Below are positions 7,684-16,131 of a stretch of 64,000 nt of DNA, one piece after another. The stretch lies in contig OZ244721.1 in assembly GCA_965219235.1 (NCBI GenBank), positions 1,364,001 to 1,428,000 on the forward strand, given 5' to 3'. How positions within the stretch are numbered: the first letter of the stretch is position 1; each line of letters opens with the position of its first letter. A model generated the notes under the pieces. It searched no databases. It was not told the DNA's origin and was given only the letters and a program-made list of their open reading frames with translations. Made by a program: the position numbers and the translations under genes. The DNA comes from CBDHCC01 sp965219235. GTDB taxonomy: Bacteria; Pseudomonadota; Alphaproteobacteria; Sphingomonadales; Sphingomonadaceae.

Positions 7684-9183
7684 CTACCCGTACACCTCCG
7701 CCACACGCCCCTCGTCCACCAGGTCGGTGAACTTGGTCGTCTGGGGGTTGAAGCGCAGGCGGGCCTTGCCGGTGGCGCCGTGGCGGTGCTTGGAAATCAG
7801 GATCTCCGTCACACCGAAGATCGGTTCCATCTCCTTCTTCCACGCCTCATAGGCATCGTGGACGTCCAGGGGATCGTCCGGTTTGGGCTCGCGAGGTTCC
7901 TTGGCGCTGACGTAATAGTCCTCGCGATAGACGAACAGCACGATGTCGGCGTCCTGCTCGATGGAGCCCGATTCGCGCAGGTCGGACAGCTGGGGCCGCT
8001 TGTCCTCGCGCGATTCCACCGCCCGCGACAGCTGGGACAGCGCCAGCACGGGCACGTTCAGGTCCTTGGCCATCGTCTTCAGCCCGCGGCTGATCTCGCT
8101 GATCTCCTGCACCCGGTTCTCGCGGCTGTTCGACCCGCCCGACAGGAGCTGGAGATAGTCGACGATGATGAGCCCGATGCCATGCTTCCTCTGCAACCGC
8201 CGCGCGCGGGTCGCGAGCGAGCCGATCGTCAGCGCGGCGGTGTCGTCGATATAGAGCGGCAGGTCCTGCAGCGCGACCGAGGCGCGCGCCAGGTCGTGCA
8301 TCTGGCTCTGGGTGATCTTGCCCATGCGCAGCTGGTCGGAGCTGATGCCCGACTGTTCCGACAGCACGCGGGTGGCGAGCTGGTCGGCCGACATCTCGAG
8401 CGAGAAGAAGGCCACCTTCGCGCCCACGGAGCGCGCCGGGTCGACGCCGTCGGCCACGTCGCGCATGTGGCGCTGCGCGGCGGAAAAGGCGATGTTGGTG
8501 GCGAGCGACGTCTTGCCCATGCCGGGCCGGGCGGCGAGGATCACCAGGTCGCTCGCCTGAAGGCCGCCCAGGCGCGAGTTCAGGTTCTCCAGCCCGGTCG
8601 TGACGCCCGCCAGACCGCCGCCGGCGTTGCGCGCCTTTTCGGCGAGGCTCAGCGCCGCCTTCGACGCGGTGGCGAAGGTGACGGTGCTCGTCGCCCGGCC
8701 GCTGGTCTCCGCCGCCTCGTAGAGCGCGCGCTCCGCCTCCTCGATCTGGATCCTGGGCTCGACGTCGGCGCCGGTGTCCATGGCGCTTTCGACCATGGTG
8801 CGCCCGACCGTGATCAGCGCACGCAGCATGTGGAGGTCGTGGACCTGCCTGGCGAAGTCGCGTGCCCCGATCACCGCGGCCGCGTTCCCGGTCAGCCTGG
8901 CGAGATAGCCCGCGCCGCCCAGTTCCTTGAGCGCCGGATCGCCGTCGAGCAGCGGTCGCAGCGTCACCGGATTGGCGATCATGTCGCGCGCGGTCAGCTT
9001 GCCGATCGCCTCGAAGATGCGACCGTGGACGGGTTCGTGGAAGTGGTCGGCGCGCAGTTGCTGGCCGATGTCCTCCATCAGCCGGTTGTCGATCATCAGC
9101 GCGCCGAGCAGCGCCGCCTCCGCCTCGATGTTCTGGGGCAGCTGCGGGGCGTCGGGAGCGTCGATTCGGCTGAGCAGTTCCAT
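7684..9183 (-). CDS. dnaB: replicative DNA helicase
   Basis: Hexameric helicase of the replication fork, 499 residues. The N-terminal DnaB domain begins at PQNIEAEAALLGALMID; the RecA-like C-terminal domain holds Walker A (ARPGMGKTSLA, Lys224) and Walker B (GLIIVDYLQLL), then the DLRESGSIEQDAD segment. The start at 9183 matches the family N terminus; the longer open frame to 10611 is antisense to real genes. A block of three helically phased TGTGGAC repeats lies about 50-75 bp upstream (separate entry). It is divergent from the UPF0262 gene. Confidence 0.96.
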   Translation of the reverse strand: MELLSRIDAPDAPQLPQNIEAEAALLGALMIDNRLMEDIGQQLRADHFHEPVHGRIFEAIGKLTARDMIANPVTLRPLLDGDPALKELGGAGYLARLTGNAAAVIGARDFARQVHDLHMLRALITVGRTMVESAMDTGADVEPRIQIEEAERALYEAAETSGRATSTVTFATASKAALSLAEKARNAGGGLAGVTTGLENLNSRLGGLQASDLVILAARPGMGKTSLATNIAFSAAQRHMRDVADGVDPARSVGAKVAFFSLEMSADQLATRVLSEQSGISSDQLRMGKITQSQMHDLARASVALQDLPLYIDDTAALTIGSLATRARRLQRKHGIGLIIVDYLQLLSGGSNSRENRVQEISEISRGLKTMAKDLNVPVLALSQLSRAVESREDKRPQLSDLRESGSIEQDADIVLFVYREDYYVSAKEPREPKPDDPLDVHDAYEAWKKEMEPIFGVTEILISKHRHGATGKARLRFNPQTTKFTDLVDEGRVAEVYG

Positions 9184-9231
9184 CGCCCGCGACTCTGAAC
9201 CCCAGGACCCGACGCGGCAAGACGAGGACTC

Positions 9232-9259
9232 TGTGGACCGTCTGTGGACGGCTGTGGAC
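9232..9259. promoter_or_regulatory. three phased TGTGGAC repeats upstream of dnaB
   Basis: CTGTGGAC occurs three times, with TGTGGAC at 9232, 9243 and 9253, one helical turn apart, in the 129-bp gap between dnaB and the divergent UPF0262 gene. The last copy (CTGTGGACAAG) resembles a DnaA box on this strand (TGTGGATAA). Binding by DnaA is inferred. Confidence 0.4.
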
Positions 9260-9312
9260 AAGTCGACCGGCCCCTTCCCCCCGCCCCGTTCCGCCCGTAA
9301 CGCCGGGCGGCA

Positions 9313-9795
9313 GTGACCGACCCGCGCCTCATCGACGTCCGGCTGGACGAGGACACGATCCTCACGCGCAACGCGGACATCGAGCAGGAACGGCGCGTGG
9401 CGGTGTTCGACCTCCTCGAACGCAACCATTTCGCGCCGGTGCGGCCGACCGCCGCGTCGTTCACCGGCCCCTACCGCCTCCACCTGTCGGTGCCCGATGG
9501 TCGGCTCGCGCTCGCCATCTCCGACGAGGAGGGCGCGCCGCTGGAGACGCACCTGCTCTCCATGGCCCGCTTCAAACAGCCGATCCGCGAATATTTCGCG
9601 ATCTGCGACCGCTATTTCAACGCCGTGCGCGCCGCCACCGCGCACGAGATCGAGACGATCGACATGGCCAGGCGGGCGATCCACGACCGGGCGGCGGAGC
9701 TGCTGAGGGAGGCGCTCGCCGGCAAGATCGTGATCGACCACTCCACCGCGCGCCGGCTGTTCACGCTGGTCAGCGTGCTGCACATCCGGGGCTGA
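9313..9795 (+). CDS. UPF0262 family protein
   Basis: Protein of 160 residues of the UPF0262 family, conserved in alphaproteobacteria and without assigned function. It begins with a GTG codon (MTDPRLIDVRLDE) and contains FDLLERNHF, GPYRLHLSV and an HEIETIDMARRAIHDRAAELL helix. The stop is 6 nt before the cdd start, so it forms an operon with cdd, the GH25-like gene and dcd. That grouping with pyrimidine deaminases is the only hint to its role. Confidence 0.85.
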   Translation: MTDPRLIDVRLDEDTILTRNADIEQERRVAVFDLLERNHFAPVRPTAASFTGPYRLHLSVPDGRLALAISDEEGAPLETHLLSMARFKQPIREYFAICDRYFNAVRAATAHEIETIDMARRAIHDRAAELLREALAGKIVIDHSTARRLFTLVSVLHIRG

Positions 9796-9801
9796 GGAGC
9801 G

Positions 9802-10239
9802 GTGGACGAGGCGACCCTTCTCCGCCTGCACCGCGCCGCCGTGGCGGTCCGCGCCAACGCGCACGCGCCCTACTCCCGCTTCCACGTCGGCGCGGCGGTG
9901 CTGCTGGACGACGGCGAGGTGGTGGTCGGCACGAATATGGAGAACGCCTCCTACGGCCTGTCGCTGTGCGCGGAGGCGCTGGCGCTGGGCGCGGTCGCCG
10001 CGGCGGGCCGGTTGGCGGCGGTGGCGGGCGTGCTGGTGACCGGCGGCTTGGCGGACGCCGAGGGTCCGGGTGAGCCGGTCACGCCGTGCGGCCGCTGCCG
10101 CCAGCTGCTCGCCGAAGTGGCGCAGATCGCCGGGCGCGACTTCCCGGTGGTGGCGACCGACCTCAGCGGCACCGCGCGTCTCGCCCACCCAGTCGGCGGA
10201 TGGCTGCCCCACGCCTTCGGCTTGGGTGCGCCGGCGTGA
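9802..10239 (+). CDS. cdd: cytidine deaminase
   Basis: Zinc enzyme of 145 residues that deaminates cytidine and deoxycytidine to uridine nucleosides in pyrimidine salvage. The active site is C56-A-E58 with the second zinc pair in TPCGRCRQ (C96, C99); the length matches the homotetrameric form. It starts with GTG 6 nt after the UPF0262 gene, preceded by GAGG. Its TGA overlaps the following GTG as GTGA. Confidence 0.94.
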   Translation: MDEATLLRLHRAAVAVRANAHAPYSRFHVGAAVLLDDGEVVVGTNMENASYGLSLCAEALALGAVAAAGRLAAVAGVLVTGGLADAEGPGEPVTPCGRCRQLLAEVAQIAGRDFPVVATDLSGTARLAHPVGGWLPHAFGLGAPA

Positions 10240-10916
10240 GGGTCCGCACCCGGCTGCTGCTCGCGCTGGCGGCGCTCGCGCTGGCGGCCGTGCTCGCCTG
10301 GCGCTGGGCGGATGGCTGGGCGCCGGACCGCGCCCGCTACCCCGTGCAGGGGTTCGAGGCCGATCCCGACGCCGCGCCGCTCGACTGGGCCGCGCTGAAG
10401 GGCCGCGCCGACTTCGTCTATCTGGACGCGACCGAAGGGGCGCGCGGCGCCACCCGCAACTTCCTGCGCGTCGCCCGCCAGGCGCGGGCGGCGGGGCTGT
10501 CGGTCGGCGCGATCCACCGCTTCTCCGTCTGCCTGCCGGGCCGCGAGCAGGCGACCAACCTGCTCGCCCACCTCCCGCGCGACGGCACCGACCTGCCGCT
10601 CGCCGTAGCACTGGACGGCGCCGGCTGCGCGCGCTGGCCGGGCACCGCCGCGCTGGTGGACGAACTCGCCGCCTTCCTGGCGGTCGCCGAGGCGGGAGGT
10701 GGCGAGACGGCGGTGCTCAGGCTGACGCCCGACCTGGCCCGGCGCTACCCGCTCGCCGACCGGCTCGACCGGCCGCTGTGGCTGGAGCGCCGCTTCCGCG
10801 AGCCGGTCGCCCAGCGCCCGTGGGAGCTGTGGCTCGCCAACCCGGCGCGCCGCGTTCCGGGCGCGGACCGCCCGCTGGCGTGGTCCGTCGCGCGCCCCGA
10901 CGAGAGAGGAGCCTGA
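10236..10916 (+). CDS. GH25 lysozyme-like membrane-anchored protein, catalytic residues lost
   Basis: Protein of 226 residues with an N-terminal hydrophobic segment (RLLLALAALALAAVLAW), then a GH25 muramidase-like domain: DFVYLDATEG, the helix NFLRVARQARAAGLSVGAIHRF and the Cys pair typical of this proteobacterial branch. GH25 enzymes need a DVS motif near the start and a DxE pair after strand 4; here the first reads EAD and the second ALDGAG, so the catalytic glutamate is missing. It is therefore probably inactive, perhaps a binding protein. The GTG start overlaps the cdd stop, and dcd follows after 3 nt. Confidence 0.75.
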   Translation: MRVRTRLLLALAALALAAVLAWRWADGWAPDRARYPVQGFEADPDAAPLDWAALKGRADFVYLDATEGARGATRNFLRVARQARAAGLSVGAIHRFSVCLPGREQATNLLAHLPRDGTDLPLAVALDGAGCARWPGTAALVDELAAFLAVAEAGGGETAVLRLTPDLARRYPLADRLDRPLWLERRFREPVAQRPWELWLANPARRVPGADRPLAWSVARPDERGA

Positions 10917-10919
10917 CCC

Positions 10920-11474
10920 ATGGCCGTGATGTCCGATCGCTGGATCCGCGACACCGCCCAGCGAATGGGCATGATCGAGCCCTTCGTCGAGAGCCAGCGG
11001 CGCGACGGCTGCATCAGCTACGGCCTGTCCTCCTATGGCTATGACGCGCGCGTGTCGGACGAGTTCAAGATTTTCACCAATGTGGATTCGGCGATCGTGG
11101 ACCCCAAGGACTTCGCCGCCAACAGCTTCGTCGATCGCAAGACCGACTGCTGCATCATCCCGCCCAACAGCTTCGCGCTCGCCCGCACGGTCGAATATTT
11201 CCGGGTGCCGCGCGACGTGCTCGTCATCTGCCTGGGCAAGAGCACGTACGCGCGCTGCGGCATCATCGTGAACGTGACGCCGCTGGAGCCTGGGTGGGAG
11301 GGCCATGTCACGCTGGAGTTCTCCAACACCACGCCCCTGCCCGCCAAGGTCTATGCCAACGAGGGCGCGTGCCAGTTCCTGTTCCTCCAGGGCAACGAGC
11401 CGTGCGAGGTCAGCTACGCCGACCGGGCGGGCAAATACATGGGGCAGCAGGGGGTGACGCTGCCGAGACTGTGA
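10920..11474 (+). CDS. dcd: dCTP deaminase
   Basis: Deaminates dCTP to dUTP, the source of dUMP for thymidylate synthesis; 184 residues, full length for the trimeric family. Recognisable segments are IEPFVESQRRDGCISYGLSS at the N terminus, the substrate loop SFALARTVEYFRVPRDV, CLGKSTYARCGIIVNVTPLEPGWEGH with the catalytic Glu region, and the C-terminal GQQGVTLPRL lid. It begins 3 nt after the GH25-like gene with a GAGAGGAG site. It is the last gene of the UPF0262-cdd-GH25-dcd operon. Confidence 0.95.
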   Translation: MAVMSDRWIRDTAQRMGMIEPFVESQRRDGCISYGLSSYGYDARVSDEFKIFTNVDSAIVDPKDFAANSFVDRKTDCCIIPPNSFALARTVEYFRVPRDVLVICLGKSTYARCGIIVNVTPLEPGWEGHVTLEFSNTTPLPAKVYANEGACQFLFLQGNEPCEVSYADRAGKYMGQQGVTLPRL

Positions 11475-11555
11475 GGGGATCGCCGCGCACCCCCAACCCC
11501 CCTCCACCACTCCACTCGGCCTGAAGGGTGTGGGGAAGCCAGGCGCATTTTTCTC

Positions 11556-11584
11556 TTGACAAAACAAACCGAATGGGCTAGTAA
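11556..11584 (+). promoter_or_regulatory. sigma70-like promoter upstream of a gene-free region
   Basis: A perfect TTGACA (11556-11561) is followed after 17 bp by TAGTAA (11579-11584) in an AT-rich patch unlike its GC-rich surroundings. The -10 match is only partial. No gene follows for nearly 700 bp on this strand, which argues for a noncoding transcript if the promoter is real. Confidence 0.45.
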
Positions 11585-12192
11585 ATGTGTGTTGCTCCCG
11601 CTCGACCCCGAAGACGTCCGGGGGAGGTCGTGGAAGCAGCCGTCGCCGGATGCGGGGCTTAGCACCTCCGCCTCCTTCAGCGGCATCGGCCGGTGCGAAG
11701 CGTTCGGGGTCAGTGAGCCAACGCGTTGCATCCGTCCCCCTCCCACCGAGCACATCCTCATGGATGCGCCACGGCCGAGGGAGACAGCTTTGGAGACGCG
11801 CGGGTCCGACCCTTTCAGGCCCGCAGTCTGCCAAGGCCCCGCCGGATGGTCCGGGATACGACCATTCCCAAGTGAGAAGACCCGAGCGCAGCCGTCGTCA
11901 GAGGACGAACGCGCTCCTTCCAACCCGAGCGTCCGGGGTCCGACGCACCGGCCGATTTGCCGCTTTCCTCTCGCCTGCCACACTGCCGACCGACCGTCTC
12001 GGACGAGCCCCCTGCTCGTGCCGATTTTCGGCGTGTCCGGCGTCCGCGAAAACACCCGCACTCCTGTCAACTTGTTCAGCTTGGGAGTGTGGAAGCTGAA
12101 CGGCTCCACCTCTCACCCGCGTTCTCTCTTGCTGACGCCATCCCTGAAACAGCAGGAATCTCGGCGGACCCGGAGACGCCGACCTCCCTCGG

Positions 12193-12217
12193 GACCCCTG
12201 CTTTCGCAGGGGTGACG
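12193..12217. repeat. single REP-type palindrome
   Basis: The hairpin CCCCTGC-tttc-GCAGGGG (12195-12212) with its flanks reads on the minus strand as the same family as the inner repeat at 6272 and the hairpin at 22163 (consensus GTCAYCCCNGCGAANGCNGG). It lies just beyond the 3' end of the minus-strand gene at 12254 and may also help end that transcript. Confidence 0.75.
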
Positions 12218-12253
12218 GTCGGGCGGAGGGGAAATGAAGAGGAGAGCAATCCC

Positions 12254-12706
12254 TCACCCCTCCACCCACTCCCGCAGCCTTCGGCCCACCCGTCGCCGCA
12301 CCGCCTGCGCCGACCAGGCGCAGGCGGCGGCCCAGCCGATCGCCCACCACAGCGGGTTGGAGTCGTGAAAGCCGATCAGCCACACCGCCACGACGCCGAA
12401 GGTCAGGAAGCCGAGCTGCGAGCGGAGCGAGAGCCTCACCGCCAGATCTTCGTCCAGCAGCTCCACACCGCCGCCGTCGACCGAGCGGAAGGGGTCGAAG
12501 CGCGGGCGCTCGAAGCCCTCGCCGCGCTTGAACAGCGCGCTGGTCGGGGCGCGGCGGGTGACGTCGAAGCGGCCCTCCAGGCCGCCCACGATACGGTCGA
12601 ACGCGGCCGCATCCAGTTCGCCGGGCGCGATGCGATAGACGAGCACGCCAGTGGCGAGCGCGCGGAGTTCCAGGGAACCGCCGCGCCACGAGCGCCTGTC
12701 GCTCAC
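12254..12706 (-). CDS. small membrane protein of unknown function
   Basis: Hypothetical protein of 150 residues. The first 95 residues are soluble and mixed (LELRALATGVLVYRI, FDVTRRAPTSALFKRGEGF); two adjacent hydrophobic segments follow (LGFLTFGVVAVWLIGF and NPLWWAIGWAAACAW), ending in a basic tail. Its ATG overlaps the rnr stop as ATGA, so it is translated with RNase R. I know no function; the coupling is the only clue. Confidence 0.7.
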   Translation of the reverse strand: MSDRRSWRGGSLELRALATGVLVYRIAPGELDAAAFDRIVGGLEGRFDVTRRAPTSALFKRGEGFERPRFDPFRSVDGGGVELLDEDLAVRLSLRSQLGFLTFGVVAVWLIGFHDSNPLWWAIGWAAACAWSAQAVRRRVGRRLREWVEG

Positions 12707-14931
12707 CGCTTCGAACGCCGCCCGTCATGGCGGATGTTCGCTGGTCGACCTCGTTTTCCCTGCGCGCGCTCGCCCCGGCGCCGGTCCGACGCGTCGCGCC
12801 GCTCGCCCGCGCCTAGCGGTGCCTCGGCGAGGGCGAAGCGGAGCCCGCCCGACACCGGGTTGGCCTCGGCCAGCCGCAGCTCCAGCCGATCGCCCAGCGC
12901 GTAGATGGTGCCGGTGTTCGTCCCCTCCAGCCGGTGGAGGACGGCGTCGTGGCGGAAGAATTCGCCACCCAGGTCGCGGATGGGCAGCAGGCCGTCGCCG
13001 CCCAGCCCCTCGATGGTGGCGAACAGGCCGAAATTGGTGACGCCGGTGATCCGCGCCTCCATCACCTGGCCCACGCGGTCGGACAGATAGGCCGCGACAT
13101 AGCGGTCCACCGTGTCGCGCTCCGCCTCCATCGCGCGCCGCTCGGCGGCGCTGATCCGCTCCCCCAGCCGGTCGAAGCGCGCGCCCTCGCTGTCGGACAA
13201 GCCGCCGGGGCCGAGGCTGTAGGCGCCGACCAGCGAGCGGTGGACGAGCAGGTCGGCGTAACGGCGGATGGGCGAGGTGAAGTGGCCGTAGCTGCCCAGC
13301 GCCAGCCCGAAATGCCCGGCGTTGGCGGGCGCGTAATAGGCGGCCGTCTGGGTGCGCAGGATCTGGAGGGTCGTCAGTTCCTTGACCGTCGGATCGTCGC
13401 CCACCCGCTCCAGCACCCGGTTGAAGGTCGCTGGCCGGATCACCTGTCCAAGCGCGAAGGGCACGTCGAAGCTGTCGAGATAGTCCTTGAGCGCCACCAG
13501 CTTCTCGCGCGTCGGCGGCTCGTGGACGCGGTACATGACGGGCGCGGCCTTCGCCTCCAGCGCCTTGGCGGCGGCGACGTTGGCGGCGATCATGAAGTCC
13601 TCGACCAGCCGGTGCGCGTCCAGCCGCTCGCGCGGGGCGACGGACGTGATGCGACCCTCGGCGTCCAGCTCGACCCGGCGTTCGGGCAGGTCCAGCTCCA
13701 GCGGCTCGCGCGCGTCGCGTGCCTTCTTCAGAGCCCGCCAGGCGGCCCAGAGCTGGCGCAGCGGCTCGATCAGCGGGTGGTCGCCCGGGCCTTCGAGCGT
13801 GCCGTCGATCGCTCCTTGCGCGTCCTCATAGGCGATCGTCGCCGCGATCCGCACCCGCGCGCGGGTGAAGCGGTGGGCGAGCACCCGCCCGTCCCTGGCC
13901 AAGGTCAGGTGGCAGGCGAGCGCGGCGCGGTCCTCACCCTCACTCAGCGAGCAGACGCCGGCCGACAGCACCTCCGGCAGCATCGGCACCACGCGGTCGG
14001 GGAAATAGACGCTGTTGCCGCGCTTGGCCGCCTCCTTGTCGAGGTCGGAGCCGGGGCGGACGTAGAAGCTCACGTCGGCGATGGCGACGACCGCCTGGAA
14101 GCCGCCGGCGTTGGCCGGATCGTCGTCCGGCGCCGCCCAGATCGCGTCGTCGTGGTCGCGCGCGTCGGCGGGATCGATGGCGACGATCGGCAGGTGCGTG
14201 AGGTCTTCCCGGTGGTCGCCCAGATCGCGCTCCGCCGACCGCTCCGCCTCCTCCAGCACGCTGTCGGGAAAGATGTGCGGGATCTCGTATTTGTGGATGG
14301 CGACGAGCGAGAAGGAGCGCGGTGCGAACGGGTCGCCCAGCCGCTCGACCACCCGGACGGCGCGGCCGGCGGGCTCGGCCAGCACCAGCTCGCCCTCCTC
14401 CGCCTGGCCGGGGTCGGAGACCATCCAGTCGCGCCGCGCCGACTTCTCGACCGGCCGCAGCACCCAGCGGTCGCCGTCCTTCGCCAGCACGCCCATCACC
14501 TGTTCGGCGGCGGGCGCGATCTTCTTCATCACATGCGCCGTCCAGCCCTTCCCCCGCTCCTCGGTGCGCGCCAGGATGCGGTCGCCGAGCCCCAGCGCCC
14601 CGCGTTTGCCCTTCTTCTCCACCACGCGCAGCTTGGGCGGCGGGCCGTCCGCCTCCCAGCGGTCCGGCACGGCGACCGGCTGGTCCCCGTCCACCTCGAC
14701 CACGCGCAGCACCGTCACCTTCGGCACGCCCCCCATGGCATGGAACGCGCGGCCGGGACCGGCGTCGATCAACCCCTCGTCGGCCATGTCCTTGAGCAGC
14801 GCCTTCAGCTGGATCTTCGCCGCGCCGGCCAGGCCGAACGCCCGCGCGATCTCCCGCTTGCCGGCGGGCTGGTCGGAGGCGGCGATGACGTCGAGGATCT
14901 GCTGCCGCGTCGGCAGGTCGGGGGCGCTCAT
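12703..14931 (-). CDS. rnr: ribonuclease R
   Basis: Processive 3'-5' exoribonuclease of 742 residues that degrades structured RNA. Domain order is an N-terminal helix-turn-helix (residues 1-65), OB-fold cold-shock region, the RNB catalytic domain with metal-binding aspartates in DPADARDHDDAIW (near residue 255) and the SPIRRYADLLVHR segment, and a C-terminal S1 domain (GQVMEARITGVTNFGLFATI). The tail is short and basic. The start at 14931 gives the family N terminus. It is the first gene of a two-gene operon with the small membrane protein downstream. Confidence 0.95.
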   Translation of the reverse strand: MSAPDLPTRQQILDVIAASDQPAGKREIARAFGLAGAAKIQLKALLKDMADEGLIDAGPGRAFHAMGGVPKVTVLRVVEVDGDQPVAVPDRWEADGPPPKLRVVEKKGKRGALGLGDRILARTEERGKGWTAHVMKKIAPAAEQVMGVLAKDGDRWVLRPVEKSARRDWMVSDPGQAEEGELVLAEPAGRAVRVVERLGDPFAPRSFSLVAIHKYEIPHIFPDSVLEEAERSAERDLGDHREDLTHLPIVAIDPADARDHDDAIWAAPDDDPANAGGFQAVVAIADVSFYVRPGSDLDKEAAKRGNSVYFPDRVVPMLPEVLSAGVCSLSEGEDRAALACHLTLARDGRVLAHRFTRARVRIAATIAYEDAQGAIDGTLEGPGDHPLIEPLRQLWAAWRALKKARDAREPLELDLPERRVELDAEGRITSVAPRERLDAHRLVEDFMIAANVAAAKALEAKAAPVMYRVHEPPTREKLVALKDYLDSFDVPFALGQVIRPATFNRVLERVGDDPTVKELTTLQILRTQTAAYYAPANAGHFGLALGSYGHFTSPIRRYADLLVHRSLVGAYSLGPGGLSDSEGARFDRLGERISAAERRAMEAERDTVDRYVAAYLSDRVGQVMEARITGVTNFGLFATIEGLGGDGLLPIRDLGGEFFRHDAVLHRLEGTNTGTIYALGDRLELRLAEANPVSGGLRFALAEAPLGAGERRDASDRRRGERAQGKRGRPANIRHDGRRSKR

Positions 14932-14993
14932 GGAACGGGGGTAGCCGGTGGCGGGGGCGGAGGCCAGCGGGGGGCCTCGCGCGGATGGTCTAA

Positions 14994-15500
14994 CTAGCGA
15001 CGCAGAAGGATCAGTTGGCCCTCGAATGCGGGCTGATTCAGCAGCGCCTCGCGTGTCATCGGCACCACACCCTCCTCAAGAGTGATCAGGTTCAAGCCGA
15101 AGTCCTTTGCCGTCAAATCGTCGAGGAAGCCGCCGGGTCCGGATAGCGGCAGGCGGCGAACTCCACCCCGATCGTCATCGAACGGCCCTGCGTCAGCACG
15201 CCCTCCATGCCTGCCCAGACGGCTTGCTCCGCCCCTTCGACATCGATCTTGATCAGATCGGCGTCGAGCAGGTCCGGATCGGCGTCCATCCTGCGCATCT
15301 CGACCGGGAAACGAGCCCGCCCGCGTGTCAACGAGCATCTTGTAGCGGCCGAGCACGCGGCACAGCGTGGCTTCCCCGCCCAGACAGGCCGTCCGGCACA
15401 GACCCCGGATCACCGCCTCGTTCTGATCCCGGCCGTAGGTCGCCAGATGGGCCAGATCGAAGAACCCGACCCGTCCAGGGCGCTCATCGCGCGGACCCAC
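14994..15500 (-). pseudogene. FkbM-family methyltransferase remnant with deletion and frameshifts
   Basis: Pieces of an FkbM SAM-dependent methyltransferase lie in two frames. The N terminus (VGFFDLAHLATYGRDQNEAV ... LGRYKMLVDTRAG) is in one frame; LIKIDVEGAEQAVWAGM and VEFAACRYPDPAA follow in a second; the C terminus (GFLDDLTAKDFGLNLITLEE) returns to the first. The whole SAM-binding core expected between VDTR and IKIDVEGAE is missing, so a large internal deletion and two compensating shifts have destroyed it. Its apparent GTG start is just beyond the DUF938 stop, so it was once part of that operon. Confidence 0.75.
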
Positions 15501-15501
15501 C

Positions 15502-16131
15502 TCACCCCCGCCGCCACGTCACGAGCAGGTTGTTCGCCGGCATCTCGGTCACCGTCGCCAGCCCAAGGCCGCCGGCCCGCGCCCGCTCTACGACCGCCTC
15601 CAGCGAGCGCACGCCCCAGCCGGGATCGCGGGCGCGCAGGATCTCGTCGAAGGCGAGGTTGGAGGGGGCGGGCTCCCGACCGGCCCGCCAGAAGGGGCCA
15701 TAGACGATCAGCGGCGCACCGCGCGGCAGCGCTCGCGCCGCGCCGGCCATCAGCGCCGCCGTCGCCTCCCACGGGCTGATGTGGAGCAGGTTGATCGCCA
15801 GCACGGCGTCCACGCATTCCCCCGGCCACGCCTCCCGCACGTCCAGGCGCAGCGGCGCGCGCAGGTTGGGCGCGGGCCGCGCCTGCGCCCAGGCGGCGAT
15901 CGAGGGGAGCGCGGCCGGGTCGGCGTCGGTCGGCTGCCACGCCAGGTCGGGGAAGCGCCGCGCGAAGTGGACCGCGTGCTCGCCGGTCCCGCTCGCCACC
16001 TCCAGCACCAGACCCGCCGCGGGCAGCAACGGCCGCAGCGCGTCGACGAGCGGGTCGCGGTTGCGCGCGGTGGCGGGCGCGCGACGGGCGCCCTCGCCTT
16101 CCGGCATCGTCCAGAGTTGAGGATCGCTCAC
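15502..16131 (-). CDS. DUF938 class I SAM-dependent methyltransferase-like protein
   Basis: Protein of 209 residues in the DUF938 family, with a methyltransferase-type SAM motif (LVLEVASGTGEHAVHFARRFP) and AINLLHISPWEATAALM. The family is fused or adjacent to many pathways and has no agreed substrate. The GTG start at 16131 is chosen because it overlaps the stop of the ABA4-like gene as GTGA and adds the usual N terminus (SDPQLWTMPEGEGARR). It was probably followed in the operon by the now broken FkbM gene. Confidence 0.8.
   Translation of the reverse strand: MSDPQLWTMPEGEGARRAPATARNRDPLVDALRPLLPAAGLVLEVASGTGEHAVHFARRFPDLAWQPTDADPAALPSIAAWAQARPAPNLRAPLRLDVREAWPGECVDAVLAINLLHISPWEATAALMAGAARALPRGAPLIVYGPFWRAGREPAPSNLAFDEILRARDPGWGVRSLEAVVERARAGGLGLATVTEMPANNLLVTWRRG

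Larger units (their letters stand above)
11475..12253. other. 780-bp stretch without a supported gene; possible structured RNA
   Basis: No frame here shows a recognisable protein, although GC-rich frames stay open by chance on both strands. An AT-rich promoter-like patch (11556-11586) points rightward into about 550 nt rich in short stems: CCCCG/CGGGG at about 11612-11630, GGGTC/GACCC near 11803, and a perfect 9-bp stem GTTCAGCTT/AAGCTGAAC at 12074-12082 and 12093-12101. A REP-type hairpin closes the region at 12193-12217. I do not recognise RNase P RNA, tmRNA, 6S or SRP RNA by their consensus sequences. A long noncoding RNA is a hypothesis only. Confidence 0.35.

Noticed and set aside
7684..10611. 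A 975-codon frame extending dnaB upstream
   Set aside because: The DnaB N terminus and normal length start at 9183; the extension is antisense to UPF0262, cdd and the GH25-like gene.
11414..12109. A 231-codon minus-strand frame in the same region
   Set aside because: No domain, and it overlaps the end of dcd; treated as chance.
11587..12120. RNase P RNA, tmRNA, 6S or SRP RNA
   Set aside because: None of the conserved sequence blocks of these RNAs could be found on either strand.
11556..12215. A 219-codon plus-strand frame after the promoter-like sequence
   Set aside because: Composition is irregular, rich in Pro, Arg and Ser, without domain or Shine-Dalgarno; long chance frames are common in GC-rich DNA.
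12934..14997. A 687-codon plus-strand frame
   Set aside because: Complement of rnr, with shadow composition rich in Arg, Gly and Asp.
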